Virus record (IMG/VR): IMGVR_UViG_3300036770_008729
Span: 157,359-221,358 of that record
Direction: 5' to 3' (one strand)
Length of the DNA: 64,000 nucleotides
From: a virus
The notes beneath the pieces are model-generated. The model was not told the DNA's origin, searched no databases, and worked only from the letters and a program-made list of their open reading frames with translations. Shown in pieces: positions 25,973-36,300 of this stretch (position 1 is the stretch's first letter; every line of letters begins with the position of its first letter). A program made the position numbers and the translations under genes.

Positions 25973-26299
25973 TTATTTTTTTATTTGATTAATATATTCC
26001 TGGGAAAATCTGTTTTTTTCAAAAATATCATAAATATGAGTAGTAAAGTTATCAGAAGTAGAACTTCTTTCAATCCAGTCAGAACTCTCATTCATTGGGT
26101 TTTCCGAATATGACCAATTGAAAATTGAGTTATCTAACTCAGTAAATTTAATTCTCATTTTAAGTTGTTTTTCATCCTTATGTGTAGAAATTTCAAAAAA
26201 CTTTCCTGTTTTGTAATCCTCTTTTTCTGAGATTTGAGTATCGGTGAAATTTTCAACTAAAGAATAGTGAATTTTATTTATATTTTCTTTGAGTTTCAT
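25973..26299 (-). CDS. Hypothetical protein
   Basis: 108 residues, charged and mixed alpha/beta. No recognised domain and no good match to the shared tag (MKLKENINKIHYS). It is just upstream of the baseplate gene, probably in the same late unit, with a TAATATATA element 18 nt before its ATG. Confidence 0.5.
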   Translation of the reverse strand: MKLKENINKIHYSLVENFTDTQISEKEDYKTGKFFEISTHKDEKQLKMRIKFTELDNSIFNWSYSENPMNESSDWIERSSTSDNFTTHIYDIFEKNRFSQEYINQIKK

Positions 26300-26317
26300 A
26301 AACGAAATATTTTCTTT

Positions 26318-26326
26318 TATATATTA
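26318..26326 (-). promoter_or_regulatory. Late-promoter-like TAATATATA element
   Basis: An exact minus-strand match, 18 nt before the ATG at 26299. Confidence 0.4.
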
Positions 26327-26413
26327 AAATGACTTCCGCTTATTATTAATTTCAATAAGTTTATTTTAACACTATGAATTATAAATATATAGTTTAATAA
26401 ATAAGAATTTAGA

Positions 26414-27130
26414 ATGAATTTTAATTTCAACATGAAGGATATATTTGATGTTTGGGGTTGGCCAGGCTTGATAATATCTATAATAATTTTGATATTAGTT
26501 ACATTATTAAAAAGTGATTTTTTTTCAAAAATTATCTCAAAATTCTCTGATTGGGTGGTAGAGAAATTTATGAAAAATAAAATCAAAGATATAAACGAAA
26601 AAAAAATAACTCAATCTGATATAACCAATCATGATATCTTCAATTATATAGATTTCTGGGTATATTCAAAAGTACCAACAATACAGTTTTCAACAGAATA
26701 TAGAACAGTAATATTTAGAAAATATCTTACACTTTATTTGAAAAGCTATAAATCAGTTCTTTCAACCTATGTTAATTCTAAAGAATTCGAATCCATGGAT
26801 GATGCTCAGATATGTAAATCACTACTTAATTTAATAAATTCGATAGTCTATGATTATGAGAAAGAAATGAGTAATGTAGGAATACCGAAAGTAATTATTG
26901 ATAAAATGAAAGAGAAGAATAACACCACAATAAGCTTAATGTTAGATTTAATAGATGGTGTTTGTGGTTCGCAATTTTATAAATCAGAAAATAATTTATT
27001 AAAAGTTTATTCAATTTTAAATATATTATTGTCTGTGTTAGAGAACACAATAAGTAATTCAGAATCGGTCTGTAATTCAATAAATGGTCAACTTAAAGGA
27101 TTGAGTTACGAAGGTAAAACAGAACCTTGA
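26414..27130 (+). CDS. Single-pass membrane protein
   Basis: 238 residues. One strong N-terminal membrane helix (WPGLIISIIILILVTLL, about 16-32) is followed by a basic stretch and a long helical soluble domain. The order suggests an inner-membrane protein with a large domain on one side; the orientation is not certain. No family is recognised. It is alone on the plus strand between minus-strand virion genes. Possible superinfection exclusion or lysis control, by analogy only. Confidence 0.55.
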   Translation: MNFNFNMKDIFDVWGWPGLIISIIILILVTLLKSDFFSKIISKFSDWVVEKFMKNKIKDINEKKITQSDITNHDIFNYIDFWVYSKVPTIQFSTEYRTVIFRKYLTLYLKSYKSVLSTYVNSKEFESMDDAQICKSLLNLINSIVYDYEKEMSNVGIPKVIIDKMKEKNNTTISLMLDLIDGVCGSQFYKSENNLLKVYSILNILLSVLENTISNSESVCNSINGQLKGLSYEGKTEP

Positions 27131-27140
27131 TTAATATTGT

Positions 27141-27722
27141 TCAATCCATTAAATCATAGACATCATCTGCTGAAAACTCAGGATCAGTGACTCTTAGATC
27201 ATAATCCTTAAAGTTTTTGAAATCAATTTCATCAGCATCCAGTCTTCTTTTAATAGAATCATTTTTATCTTCACGTCTGATTAATCTTTTTTCTCTTACA
27301 TCTCTAGGTATATCTAAATAGACAACAAAGCAACCTTTCCTTAACTCAGGTGTAATACTCTCAAACTCACCAGGTGTCATTATAAAAACTTGTGAGTTTT
27401 CAAATTCCTCTTTTGTTATACCATAATACCAAGTTTCTGGACTTTTACCTTCTGGAGTAACTTCAAACTTCTGATAACAAAGAAACTCATCATTTTCTAT
27501 CTTTTCTAAGAAAGTCCAATCAGCAACAAAATCATAAGTAATCCACTGTATCTCATGTCTTCTTGGTGGTCTTGATGTCATCTTTAGACATCCTCTGAGA
27601 CCTTTTTCAACAAGCTTTCTCATTAAGAAATCTTTTCCCGAACCGCTTTTTCCAAGTAAAATTGTTTTCTCTTTCTTCTTTATGTCGTTTGGTCGAGAAT
27701 TCAAAAATTGTTCTTTATCCAT
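27141..27722 (-). CDS. Guanylate-kinase-like nucleotide kinase
   Basis: 193 residues. Walker A TILLGKSGSGKDFLMRKLV and the GMP-binding motif KMTSRPPRRHEIQ fit the guanylate kinase fold, as does the lid-like KRLIRREDKNDSIKRRLDAD. Likely (d)GMP or other (d)NMP phosphorylation for the phage dNTP pool. T4 uses its own dNMP kinase (gp1) for this step, though that is a different sequence type. The terminator at 27731 separates it from the gene upstream. Confidence 0.75.
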   Translation of the reverse strand: MDKEQFLNSRPNDIKKKEKTILLGKSGSGKDFLMRKLVEKGLRGCLKMTSRPPRRHEIQWITYDFVADWTFLEKIENDEFLCYQKFEVTPEGKSPETWYYGITKEEFENSQVFIMTPGEFESITPELRKGCFVVYLDIPRDVREKRLIRREDKNDSIKRRLDADEIDFKNFKDYDLRVTDPEFSADDVYDLMD

Positions 27723-27730
27723 ATAAAACT

Positions 27731-27758
27731 AAAAATCCTTTCTTTTTATAGAAAGGAT
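27731..27758 (-). terminator. Terminator after the 27771 gene
   Basis: An 8-bp perfect stem (ATCCTTTC / GAAAGGAT) with an 8-nt loop, followed on the minus strand by a short T-run. Confidence 0.7.
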
Positions 27759-27770
27759 GTTGAAAAAAGT

Positions 27771-28022
27771 TTATCTTTTAGGTATAGGAGTATAGTTTGG
27801 CATTGACCCTTCAAAATTATAATTACCTTTTCTAATTTCTTCATTATCCAATTGACAAGATGCATCATACTCTGGATCTTTCTTCTCATCATCTTTACAA
27901 CTCATACAAATAGTGTCTAGGTTAAATTTAGAAGTTGTAGTAACACCATCGGTTCTTCCGTGACATCTATCACAAAATGCCTTGTTCATTGTAAATGATT
28001 CAAACTTTTTTATATGATTCAT
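27771..28022 (-). CDS. Tagged zinc-ribbon protein
   Basis: 83 residues. The shared tag MNHIKKFESFTMNK is joined to a small zinc-ribbon protein, AFCDRCHGRTDGVTTTSKFN ... ICMSCKDDEKKDPEYD ... EEIRKGNYNFEGS. The second part is a family known from bacteria and phages without such an extension (C-x2-C, C-x2-C, KGNYNFEG). The protein therefore shows the tag as an added module. Function unknown. A TAATATATA element lies exactly 4 nt upstream. Confidence 0.7.
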   Translation of the reverse strand: MNHIKKFESFTMNKAFCDRCHGRTDGVTTTSKFNLDTICMSCKDDEKKDPEYDASCQLDNEEIRKGNYNFEGSMPNYTPIPKR

Positions 28023-28026
28023 AATT

Positions 28027-28035
28027 TATATATTA
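28027..28035 (-). promoter_or_regulatory. Late-promoter-like TAATATATA element
   Basis: An exact minus-strand match ending 4 nt before the ATG at 28022. It directly abuts the stop codon of the upstream gene. Confidence 0.5.
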
Positions 28036-29931
28036 TTATGCTAATCCCATTTTCTTCTTTCCATCTTCGGTGGTTGTTGGTGATTTGAAAATAATAAATC
28101 TCCATTCGTCTGTTGAATATTTACCGTAAACAAAATTACATTTGAAGTTACCAACGTCATCAGATGTCCATAAATGAGGAGTTCCGTGTGAACCATCGGT
28201 GAATATTTGAGTATGTCCATATTTAACACCTCCTTTTTCAGATTCTTCTGAACTTATACCCCAATATGCTATAACATCTCCAATGTTCCAGGTTGATTTG
28301 TTGTTTAATCTAGATATCATTTCTTTTTTACTTAGAGTACCTTGGTCTTCTCTCTTATATCCAATTTTTTCAAGTGCTTTATGGTATCCTTCTTGATTCG
28401 CATTACCACCTGCAGCATTACTACTACCTTGTGGGTCTTTTCCTAAAAGTATTCTTATAAAATTATTCGCATGATTAAATGTGAATCTAGCACATTTTCC
28501 ACCTGGACCAGGCCCTGTAGATGTAGTAGCTTCCTTAAGTGCTTCTTTTACAGTTGGTGGATCCGTAGACTTAACAGTAGGTCTAACAGTTGTAGTTGTG
28601 GAATTATCAGTGGTTGTTGAAGAAGAATTTGAAGTAGCTCTAATTTCAGCATCTGGAGAACCTCTATCAGCATCATTAGGATCAGCAATTTCATCTTTAG
28701 CATTTCTATCAGGTTCTTGATAATTAAATTCAATGTACTCCTCACTTAAAGCCTCTTCTTCCGAAATTTCATCATCATCTCGATAAAGATTCGGATTAAC
28801 ATCCACAGGAATATCACCAACGAATACTTGTATCGCGGGCAAATCTTTATTAGCCATTGCTCTAATATCATCTGGAATTTTGATGTTTAATTTAATTTTT
28901 GTTCCACTTGCATTTGTCTTAGATCCATCAGTTGTTTGAATAGGATTCTCTTCTGTTTTTCCAGCCTTTGGTTCTTCAATAGGAGTGCCAGAAATTGGAT
29001 CTTTGAATTCTATTAATTTACAATTATCATAGTCTGGTTTACAAAGTTCTAAATCATAATCATACTGACTTGCAATAAACTTATTTCTTTGAAGTTGAAA
29101 ACAATATAATTCTTTTACAAAGTTCAAAAGATTCCAATCAGAATAATTACCTTCAAAGTATTCTCTACCATTAGTATCAGAATCTGTTTTAAAGTCTTGA
29201 AGTCTTTTCAGTTCATTATATTTTACTATTCCTTTATCATCATACTGCCGACCCGATCTTAGTTTTCTCTCACTTTCTGGAATATAACCAACACCATACT
29301 CACTTCCATTAGGCATAGTTAATTTTATGGTTTTCTCTATGTCTATTTTCCTTATTTCTTTAGTTTCTCTAATTATCTGATCTTTTTCCAAATCACTTAT
29401 TGAGAAACCTCTTGGATTACACCATTCAACACCACCTTCTGGGTAGTAATTATTTTCATACCTTTCAATTGATTGTGTGCCAAATTCTTTTGTTTCCTTT
29501 AGAAACCAGAAAATCTCAACTTTGACTCCGTTATTAAAATAGTAAGGATCATAACCGAAATCTCTTATCAGTGGGGTTCCTTGTTCCCAAGGATCTTGGA
29601 GTATTTGATAAATTGGAAATTCTTTTCCATTGATTGTTGTCGTGGCACTTCCATCTTGAAGTTTAGCCTGAGTGTCTAGATAATCTCTTATATAATCTAT
29701 ATCAGTGTAATCTGAATATCTCCCATTTGTGGAATATTCTAAAGGTTCTTTACCTGGAACTTTATTACCCGAACCATCTGTAACAACAACTTTTCTTTTA
29801 TTATTAAAAAGACCGTCTTTATATAAAGAAACTTTAAGGTCGAATTCACCCTTCAATTCAGTAGAAGAAGTTCCTGCTTTACCTCTGATTATTTTTCTTG
29901 CTCTAACAACTTTTAATGGTGTATCTGCCAT
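28036..29931 (-). CDS. Tail-associated protein with CHAP-like hydrolase domain
   Basis: 631 residues. The first 320 are a beta/alpha structural part with no known family. A Pro/Asp region and a Ser/Thr linker (about 425-470) follow. The C-terminal 140 residues look like a CHAP/NlpC-type amidase: GKCARFTFNHANNFIRILLG (catalytic Cys), STWNIGDVIAYWG and VKYGHTQIFT (catalytic His). Likely a virion-bound peptidoglycan hydrolase that helps the tail cross the cell wall. It sits among baseplate and tail genes. A Cys-His pair check would confirm the fold. Confidence 0.7.
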   Translation of the reverse strand: MADTPLKVVRARKIIRGKAGTSSTELKGEFDLKVSLYKDGLFNNKRKVVVTDGSGNKVPGKEPLEYSTNGRYSDYTDIDYIRDYLDTQAKLQDGSATTTINGKEFPIYQILQDPWEQGTPLIRDFGYDPYYFNNGVKVEIFWFLKETKEFGTQSIERYENNYYPEGGVEWCNPRGFSISDLEKDQIIRETKEIRKIDIEKTIKLTMPNGSEYGVGYIPESERKLRSGRQYDDKGIVKYNELKRLQDFKTDSDTNGREYFEGNYSDWNLLNFVKELYCFQLQRNKFIASQYDYDLELCKPDYDNCKLIEFKDPISGTPIEEPKAGKTEENPIQTTDGSKTNASGTKIKLNIKIPDDIRAMANKDLPAIQVFVGDIPVDVNPNLYRDDDEISEEEALSEEYIEFNYQEPDRNAKDEIADPNDADRGSPDAEIRATSNSSSTTTDNSTTTTVRPTVKSTDPPTVKEALKEATTSTGPGPGGKCARFTFNHANNFIRILLGKDPQGSSNAAGGNANQEGYHKALEKIGYKREDQGTLSKKEMISRLNNKSTWNIGDVIAYWGISSEESEKGGVKYGHTQIFTDGSHGTPHLWTSDDVGNFKCNFVYGKYSTDEWRFIIFKSPTTTEDGKKKMGLA

Positions 29932-29962
29932 GATTATATTCTATTTCTAGTATTAAATTAGT

Positions 29963-30469
29963 TTACTTCTTAATAACACTAAAATCATTTCTTAAATAAT
30001 CATCAAAGTTCATCACTCTCTTTTTTGTATTATCTGTCTGTCCTTGACCTGCTGTAAAGTCTTGTCTTTTAGAAAAAATATCTTTCAGTGATTTTAAACT
30101 AATTCTTTTTTTTCTTGATTTCTTACCAGTTCTTGGTCCGTGATTAGAACCCATTTCTGTTGGGATTTTCTGAAACACTCTATTTGCACCACTTGGATTA
30201 TAGGGTATCGAAACATCACCTGATCCAACAGTTCCACCTTGTGATGCCCAATTAGGACCAATAGTTGCGCCTGCAAGTCCAGATGGTTGTGAATTAACAA
30301 CAGCACCCATACCACCAGGACTAATACCACCAGTAGCTGAGGTATCTTCTAGTATTTCATATTCTTTGAAATTTATTAATTCCATGACTTTTTCAAGTAA
30401 TATAAAATTCTTCTCTTTTTTGAGTTTCCATTTTAAATCATATAATTCAAAAAGTGATAAATTTTTCAT
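29963..30469 (-). CDS. Probable virion protein
   Basis: 168 residues. The start MKNLSLFELYDLKWKLKKEK is only weakly like the shared tag. The middle is Gly/Ser/Pro-rich and likely disordered (GGISPGGMGAVVNSQPSGLA), followed by a basic stretch (RTGKKSRKKRISLK). I believe similar sequences occur in other large phages without known function. It has a TAATATATA element exactly 4 nt upstream and is directly before the CHAP gene. Confidence 0.5.
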   Translation of the reverse strand: MKNLSLFELYDLKWKLKKEKNFILLEKVMELINFKEYEILEDTSATGGISPGGMGAVVNSQPSGLAGATIGPNWASQGGTVGSGDVSIPYNPSGANRVFQKIPTEMGSNHGPRTGKKSRKKRISLKSLKDIFSKRQDFTAGQGQTDNTKKRVMNFDDYLRNDFSVIKK

Positions 30470-30473
30470 AAGT

Positions 30474-30482
30474 TATATATTA
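30474..30482 (-). promoter_or_regulatory. Late-promoter-like TAATATATA element
   Basis: An exact minus-strand match ending 4 nt before the ATG at 30469. Confidence 0.5.
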
Positions 30483-30538
30483 AATATCAACAACTACTAA
30501 TTTTGAGATATATATATTTCAAATATTAACTCTTTTAG

Positions 30539-31213
30539 ATGGATAGAATAAAAAAACTCGAAAATATAAAATTGATGAAAGAGTTAGATTTTATAGAATC
30601 CGAGTTCAATTACAAAAATGAAGTAATATGTGAAGCTGATACAAGCTTTCTTAAAACCGTCAATGCTTATCTAGATATTCATCCAGAATTAAAAAAACTT
30701 TTTGACGAAAAGATTAACAGAAAGATAGAGGAAATGTTACAGAAAAAAACACAAGAGGAAAATGATCAATCAGAAAGTGAATTGGCCAACGATGAATTTG
30801 ACTTGGCTACAGAATTACATTCTGAACAGCAAGAAGAAAAAGAAGAAATTGTTCAGAATGAAGAAAATTCAACAGATTTTCGAAATGAAAAGTTAAAAAA
30901 ACTTTACAGAGAGATTGCTAAACTAACACATCCAGATAAAGTTAAAAATAATAAATTAAATTCTCTCTATCTTAAAGCCACATCATTTTATGATGAAAAT
31001 AACATTTTTGGTATTTATGCAATTTGCAATGAACTCGAAATATATTACGAAATAGACGAAAATGATAATGTTTTTTTGGTTGAAAAAATAAGCAACCTAA
31101 AACAAAGAATTAGTTTTTTAGAATCAACTTTTACTTGGAAGTGGAAACACACGGATGATTCAAAAGAAAGAGAGACTATAATAATAAGATATATTTCATC
31201 ACAATTATCTTAA
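30539..31213 (+). CDS. J-domain-like (DnaJ-type) protein
   Basis: 224 residues. The C-terminal half has LKKLYREIAKLTHPDKVKNN, with the HPD motif that stimulates Hsp70/DnaK, and a following helix (LYLKATSFYDENN). The N-terminal half is a charged, Glu-rich coiled coil. Inference: recruits host DnaK for phage folding or assembly. It is isolated on the plus strand; its stop overlaps the end of the convergent tagged gene. Confidence 0.7.
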   Translation: MDRIKKLENIKLMKELDFIESEFNYKNEVICEADTSFLKTVNAYLDIHPELKKLFDEKINRKIEEMLQKKTQEENDQSESELANDEFDLATELHSEQQEEKEEIVQNEENSTDFRNEKLKKLYREIAKLTHPDKVKNNKLNSLYLKATSFYDENNIFGIYAICNELEIYYEIDENDNVFLVEKISNLKQRISFLESTFTWKWKHTDDSKERETIIIRYISSQLS

Positions 31214-31878
31214 CTTACGTTTATCTTAACATTTCTTGTATTAATCAATTCTTCTAGTTCATCTTTTCTAAATATCTTTTTGAAATATTCATTTTCTTTT
31301 TTTGGATCTACTAATTCCCATTCATTACCGTTTGAAGTTTGATATTCATATTTTTCATTTCCATCTTCTATTTGTATATTTTTAGAAGATAGCTTTGAAT
31401 AAAAGTTATTTATGTTTTCTAAAGCTTCATAAAGTTCAATATCAGACCAACCCTGTGATATGACTTCACCATTTTTATCTTTAATCTCATCCCAGTATTG
31501 AAATAGTAGATAGATTGGGTTGATTGGTGGATTTGGAATAGTCTCTATATCAAAGGCCTCAGATCCATGAATAAACATAAATTTACAAGGCTTATTAATA
31601 AATGTTTGAAAGTCATCAGTATATTGTATGGGAGAAAGTCTCAATTTTATCGAGGTTAATGCATTAATAAAATCAGTTTTCTTTGCTAAGTCCTCTAAAT
31701 CAATTTTAACAGAAAAGTCGGATTTTGGTAAATTAAACTTATCGTGAAAATCCAATCTATTCATAGAAGATAATAGATCGTTCTTAAATACAGTCAATGA
31801 TTCAGAAAGGTCAAATTGATTAAAAAAATCAATATTCAATGATTCCGAAAACTTTTTATATGATTTGATGTATCTCAT
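31210..31878 (-). CDS. Tagged protein of unknown function
   Basis: 222 residues starting MRYIKSYKKFSESLN, a clear shared tag with an F-S-E|S site. The body is mixed alpha/beta without recognised motifs. It is divergent from another tagged gene (31930) and shares a symmetrical promoter-like palindrome with it. Confidence 0.6.
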   Translation of the reverse strand: MRYIKSYKKFSESLNIDFFNQFDLSESLTVFKNDLLSSMNRLDFHDKFNLPKSDFSVKIDLEDLAKKTDFINALTSIKLRLSPIQYTDDFQTFINKPCKFMFIHGSEAFDIETIPNPPINPIYLLFQYWDEIKDKNGEVISQGWSDIELYEALENINNFYSKLSSKNIQIEDGNEKYEYQTSNGNEWELVDPKKENEYFKKIFRKDELEELINTRNVKINVS

Positions 31879-31895
31879 TAAAATGAAATATTGGT

Positions 31896-31915
31896 TTTAA
31901 TATATATATTAAAAT
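31896..31915. promoter_or_regulatory. Palindromic bidirectional promoter-like element
   Basis: The core TTTTAATATATATATTAAAA is self-complementary. It supplies TAATATATA on the plus strand (31898-31906, 23 nt before ATG 31930) and on the minus strand (31903-31911, 24 nt before ATG 31878). Confidence 0.5.
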
Positions 31916-31929
31916 ATTTATGCAATTAA

Positions 31930-33315
31930 ATGAAGTGGCTCAGAAACTATCAATTATATAAAGAATCTAAAAGTGATACATACTCTAGTAAAAGCCTAAT
32001 TCATGAAGTATGTGTTAGTATGGTTCTGTTAAATAATCAATTTTTAGATAACATTCTAGATAGAGGATTAAAAGCTAGATACTCAGAAAACTCTCAAATA
32101 TTTTTAACCGATCTTAAGAATCTTGTATTGGCTAAAAATAGATTGAATTTAGGTAAGTTCATAGAAGGTGATAAGTGTGTAGTAGATGATGAGGTATCAA
32201 AAATAAACATTCTTTTCGATGGATTAAAATTTTCAATAGAGGAAGATTGGGATAAATTAGTTAACGCAAGAATAACTGCAAGAAACATTATAGATAAACT
32301 ACTACCTGATGAAAAATTAGAATCAGATAAAATAAAAACAATATATTGGGTAGGACCAAATAAAGATAAGGAACACCAAGAAGATATTGTTTTAGAAACA
32401 TTAGATGGTAAACAATATTCTTTTTATTTAGATAAAAACCTTTCAAATCAAAAAACAGCTTCTTTTAATCTATTTGCTGATGATTTAATTGGTAAAGACA
32501 TAGAAAAACTTTATAGTGAAGAATATTTAAATAAATGGGACAAACTTACTCAACAATGGATAACAACACTCTATGAGAATTCTAACAAAAATATTCAAAT
32601 GCATATTGAGAAGTTCATCGACCCAAAAAGAATTGATACTTTAGGTTATTTTGAATACTTCGATATAAGACATCAGGATCCACGATTTAAGCATTTGGGA
32701 GAATTTATAAAAGAATTCAATAAAAATATTCTTAAATTTTCAGATTTAATGAATGAAATTTGGAAAAATAGAGATGTTTGTTTTTTAGATTCTGATAGAG
32801 TTTACAAAGAATGGATGGAAACAAAAGTAGTCATACTAAACTCTAAAATTCTTGAAAACTTAATAACATCATCACTAAAAACTAATTTTGCAGATGACAT
32901 TCAGAAAGTTGAAAATAACTTTAAGTTAGCAGGAGGAACTGTAAAAATGAAACTTTTCAAGACTCTAGTTGAAAAGATGGGATGTTTAGAAAGACCAATT
33001 TACTTTTTAGGAAATAACGGCAATTCTTTTCATTTAATACCACAGAGAAACTTTTTTAGAGATAATTATGACGATTTAAATATAAAATTTGATTATCATG
33101 TGAATTTCTCTGTAAGTGAAGAAGAAGAGAATAACGATTTTATAATTAGAATTATTCTAGAATTAGAAGATGAAGTTCTTATAAAAATGAATATAAATGT
33201 CAAATTTACTGGTGGTGAAATGTCTGGTAAATTATCAGCAAAATACAGATACGAATTATCCGATAGTTTCAACTACATAGTATCTAAAAAACTTACAGAA
33301 AATAAATCTGAGTAA
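31930..33315 (+). CDS. Tagged large protein of unknown function
   Basis: 461 residues starting MKWLRNYQLYKESKSDT, the shared tag with a Y-K-E|S site. A stretch EDIVLETLDGKQYSFYLDKN could be the beta-hairpin core of a restriction-endonuclease-like fold, but I see no full catalytic set. The C-terminus is beta-rich (LEDEVLIKMNINVKFTGGEM). Divergent partner of 31878. Candidate injected effector. Confidence 0.5.
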   Translation: MKWLRNYQLYKESKSDTYSSKSLIHEVCVSMVLLNNQFLDNILDRGLKARYSENSQIFLTDLKNLVLAKNRLNLGKFIEGDKCVVDDEVSKINILFDGLKFSIEEDWDKLVNARITARNIIDKLLPDEKLESDKIKTIYWVGPNKDKEHQEDIVLETLDGKQYSFYLDKNLSNQKTASFNLFADDLIGKDIEKLYSEEYLNKWDKLTQQWITTLYENSNKNIQMHIEKFIDPKRIDTLGYFEYFDIRHQDPRFKHLGEFIKEFNKNILKFSDLMNEIWKNRDVCFLDSDRVYKEWMETKVVILNSKILENLITSSLKTNFADDIQKVENNFKLAGGTVKMKLFKTLVEKMGCLERPIYFLGNNGNSFHLIPQRNFFRDNYDDLNIKFDYHVNFSVSEEEENNDFIIRIILELEDEVLIKMNINVKFTGGEMSGKLSAKYRYELSDSFNYIVSKKLTENKSE

Positions 33316-33358
33316 AAAACTTGGAAATTTTCAAAATTTCGAGGGATTGTTAGTCTTA

Positions 33359-33367
33359 TAATATATA
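33359..33367 (+). promoter_or_regulatory. Late-promoter-like TAATATATA element
   Basis: An exact match, 17 nt before the ATG of the giant structural gene. Confidence 0.45.
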
Positions 33368-33384
33368 AGAAAAAGTTCAATTAA

Positions 33385-36300
33385 ATGGCAATTCCAGCAG
33401 GTTTTCCACTTTACCCTAACGGTGTGTGGAATGTTTCTTTTAGTTTTCCTGGTGTTCCACCACTCGATAAATTAAGTGATATATCTAAATCCATAGATGG
33501 TAAATCACCATCTTTACTTTTAATTCCAAATGTAGAATTTATTCAGAAGGTAATTGAAGGTGATATTGGAATTGGTGACTCCATTTTGAAATCAGCATTT
33601 ACAAAAAATTTCACATCACCATTGACTACTGGAAACGAATTTGTTTTCAAAAAGTTAGCTGAATTGACAAAGATTGATGTATCGAATATAGAAAAATATA
33701 CAAAACCACCACAAGCACCTGTCAATACAAGTGCGGCAACCGGAGCAGCAGGTGCAGCAACTGGAGCAGCAGGTGCGGCAACTGGAGCAGTCAATAATCT
33801 TAAATCAAAGTCAAAATTTATTTTACCAGCCAGTGAAGTTAAGGTGAGTAGTGAATTTGACTTGAATGGTATTAAAGGTTTCGAAAAAGCATTGCTAAAA
33901 TCTATTTTTGAGACTCAAAAACCTTATATGGAAATAGCAAAACTTGTAGTTGCTAATATCTCCAAGGCTGAAGATATAGTTGCGAGAATATTGCCTTTGG
34001 CTTTGCCTATCGGAACACCTCTGAACACAAAATCAGCAAAACCAATAGGTAATGCGGGTGATGCAACAAGACCAAAGGCGTTAGGATTTGGAGGCGGAGT
34101 GGAAATAAAGAAAGCGATTGCAAAATTAGACGCATTAAATAAAAAAGGTGGTGAAACAATAGTTACTCCAGATGGAAAAGCTATCAGGCAAACCAATTCA
34201 GCTTTAGGAAATGCTCCACTTACGGCATCACAATCAGCTGAGCAAACTAACTTTTCAAATAACAACTCACCACAAAGTGACATTCCACCAGATGGATATT
34301 CCTATAGTGTTATTTCAGCAATTTACTCGACAGGAACATTTGATCCTAATATAAATTACGAATATACTTATATAGATGTTCCAGCTGACGAGGATATTGG
34401 TGAAAATGACCAAGGTCTTAACCTTAATGATGATGGTGATCCTTATAAAGGTTTTAAGCCAGATTGTATTATATTGGGTATTTTCGATAGTAAAGGAAAT
34501 CCTCTCAATCCACTTGCTCAACTTGATGGATATGATAATAATGGTCAAAAAGTTCAAGCTAGAAATAGTCAAGGTGCTTTACTTACAAAAGCTGGTTGGA
34601 TTTTGGATTCACCAAAGTGGAAGTTTCCTAGCGGTGTTTATCAATGGCCTAGATATGGCACACCAACCTACAGATATAAAGGAACTGGAACAAATTTAGG
34701 ACAGGTTATAAGTTCTAAAGAAAAACCAGCACCAAATATTGTTCTAGACTCTATAGTTGGTGATTGGGAAATAATGAAATATGATACTATTTATCCAGAC
34801 GCTATACCCATAAAGAAAAATTTACTGAATAATGAAGATGCTATAAAAGGAGATCCCGTAATAGAAAATTTTGATCCACCGGAAGTAACAGAGTATCAAA
34901 ATTTTTTTAACGATTTAATTGAGTTTAGATTGGCAACCACTGATGGTATTACACCCGAAGATAAAGCCGAAGCAAGAGCATCAGTATACCCACAGATAAA
35001 TGTTCCGGCTCATTTAGAAAATGTTTTTTTATATGGTCAATCAAAATCATCTATTTACACCCCAATAAATGTTCCTGATTTACCTGAAAAAGATAATCCA
35101 TATCCAGATACTCTTAGATATTCAATGAAACCTTATAAAATATATTCAGCGCCAGCAGCCGCAGATTCGAGATTGAGAGGTGTCTTTGGTTCAAGAATGG
35201 ATGATAGAAACGGTAACGTCTGGGTGGATCCAGAGGCTGATTATCAGGCAAAAATTATCAGAGTTGATCCTACTACAAAAATAAAATATACGAAACCAGG
35301 TCAGAGTGAACCAATAGTTGCGGAGATTCAAGCATTTGTTAAAAATAATTTAATACTTAAAATTTCAGATGATAGACAATTTAATATAGAAGTATATAAA
35401 TCAACAGATTCATCGGTTACGAATCCTCAGTATAACTTATACAAGCAATTAACCGGACTTACTGCCTATAATTTAGAGAATTGGAACTACAATGATAATG
35501 ATGGGATTCTAAATGATAGAATAGGATTCTCTCAAAGTTCTGATGGTGGTGTAGGGTTTGGAAATAATGCACCAGTAAAGAACGACAAGAATGGGTATAG
35601 AATAACAATGTGGGGTGAAAGAAATACACCATATTACGATACGGTAAATGGATATTTAGCATATAAAGAAGATGCTAATAAGTATGTAGAAATAGAAAAA
35701 CAACCTGATGGATCTTGGACTTTTCAGAAATTCAGTTTTGATGTTGTTGCTGAAGGTGTAGCAATAGAGATATTAAGACCAACACTAGAATCTACTGGAC
35801 CACAAATAGATTTTTTATATCAGAGTTATAAATCAAATCCTAATTACGGATATCCGGTTAATGGATTGACTAAGACATCACAATATAATACCTTTACCTC
35901 AGATCCTGGTCCTTTTCCACTGAGTGGTTCAAATTCAGTAACCCAGACCTATATTATTAAAGATTCTGTTACAGCAAGTAATACAATAACATTTGAGAAC
36001 GACTTAAGAAATGAATTAAAATATGCAAATAGTATTATATTTAGAAGAATCATAGTAGATCAAGCTTACACTTATGCTTCGAAAGACATAGAGCTTACAG
36101 TTGATAATACAAAAGTAGATGCTATAGTATATAATCCAGCTAAAAATGAGACAGTAGTTAAGTTTACAACTATTTTCAAAAGTATTTCAGGTGTGAACCT
36201 AAGACCTATAGAAAAAAGACACTGGATTCACCAAATTAAATATAATGTGTTAGTTGCAGATTTATTTAGTAGAAAAATAAGAATACCAGTATCTGGTTTA

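Noticed and set aside
25973-26299. Reading MKLKENINKIHYS as a copy of the shared tag
   Set aside because: It lacks the F-x-x-F core and the x-E-[AS] end.
28481-28720. Plus-strand frame opposite the linker of the CHAP protein gene
   Set aside because: Val/Ser-rich low-complexity sequence caused by the Thr/Ser/Asp linker on the other strand.
33324-33340. Small palindrome GAAATTTT-C-AAAATTTC before the giant gene
   Set aside because: Eight AT-rich base pairs without a T-run; too weak for a terminator and no sign of function.
33543-33794. Antisense Ala/Pro/Val-rich frame opposite the first repeat array
   Set aside because: It is the mirror of the tandem repeat in the giant gene and has no start context of its own.
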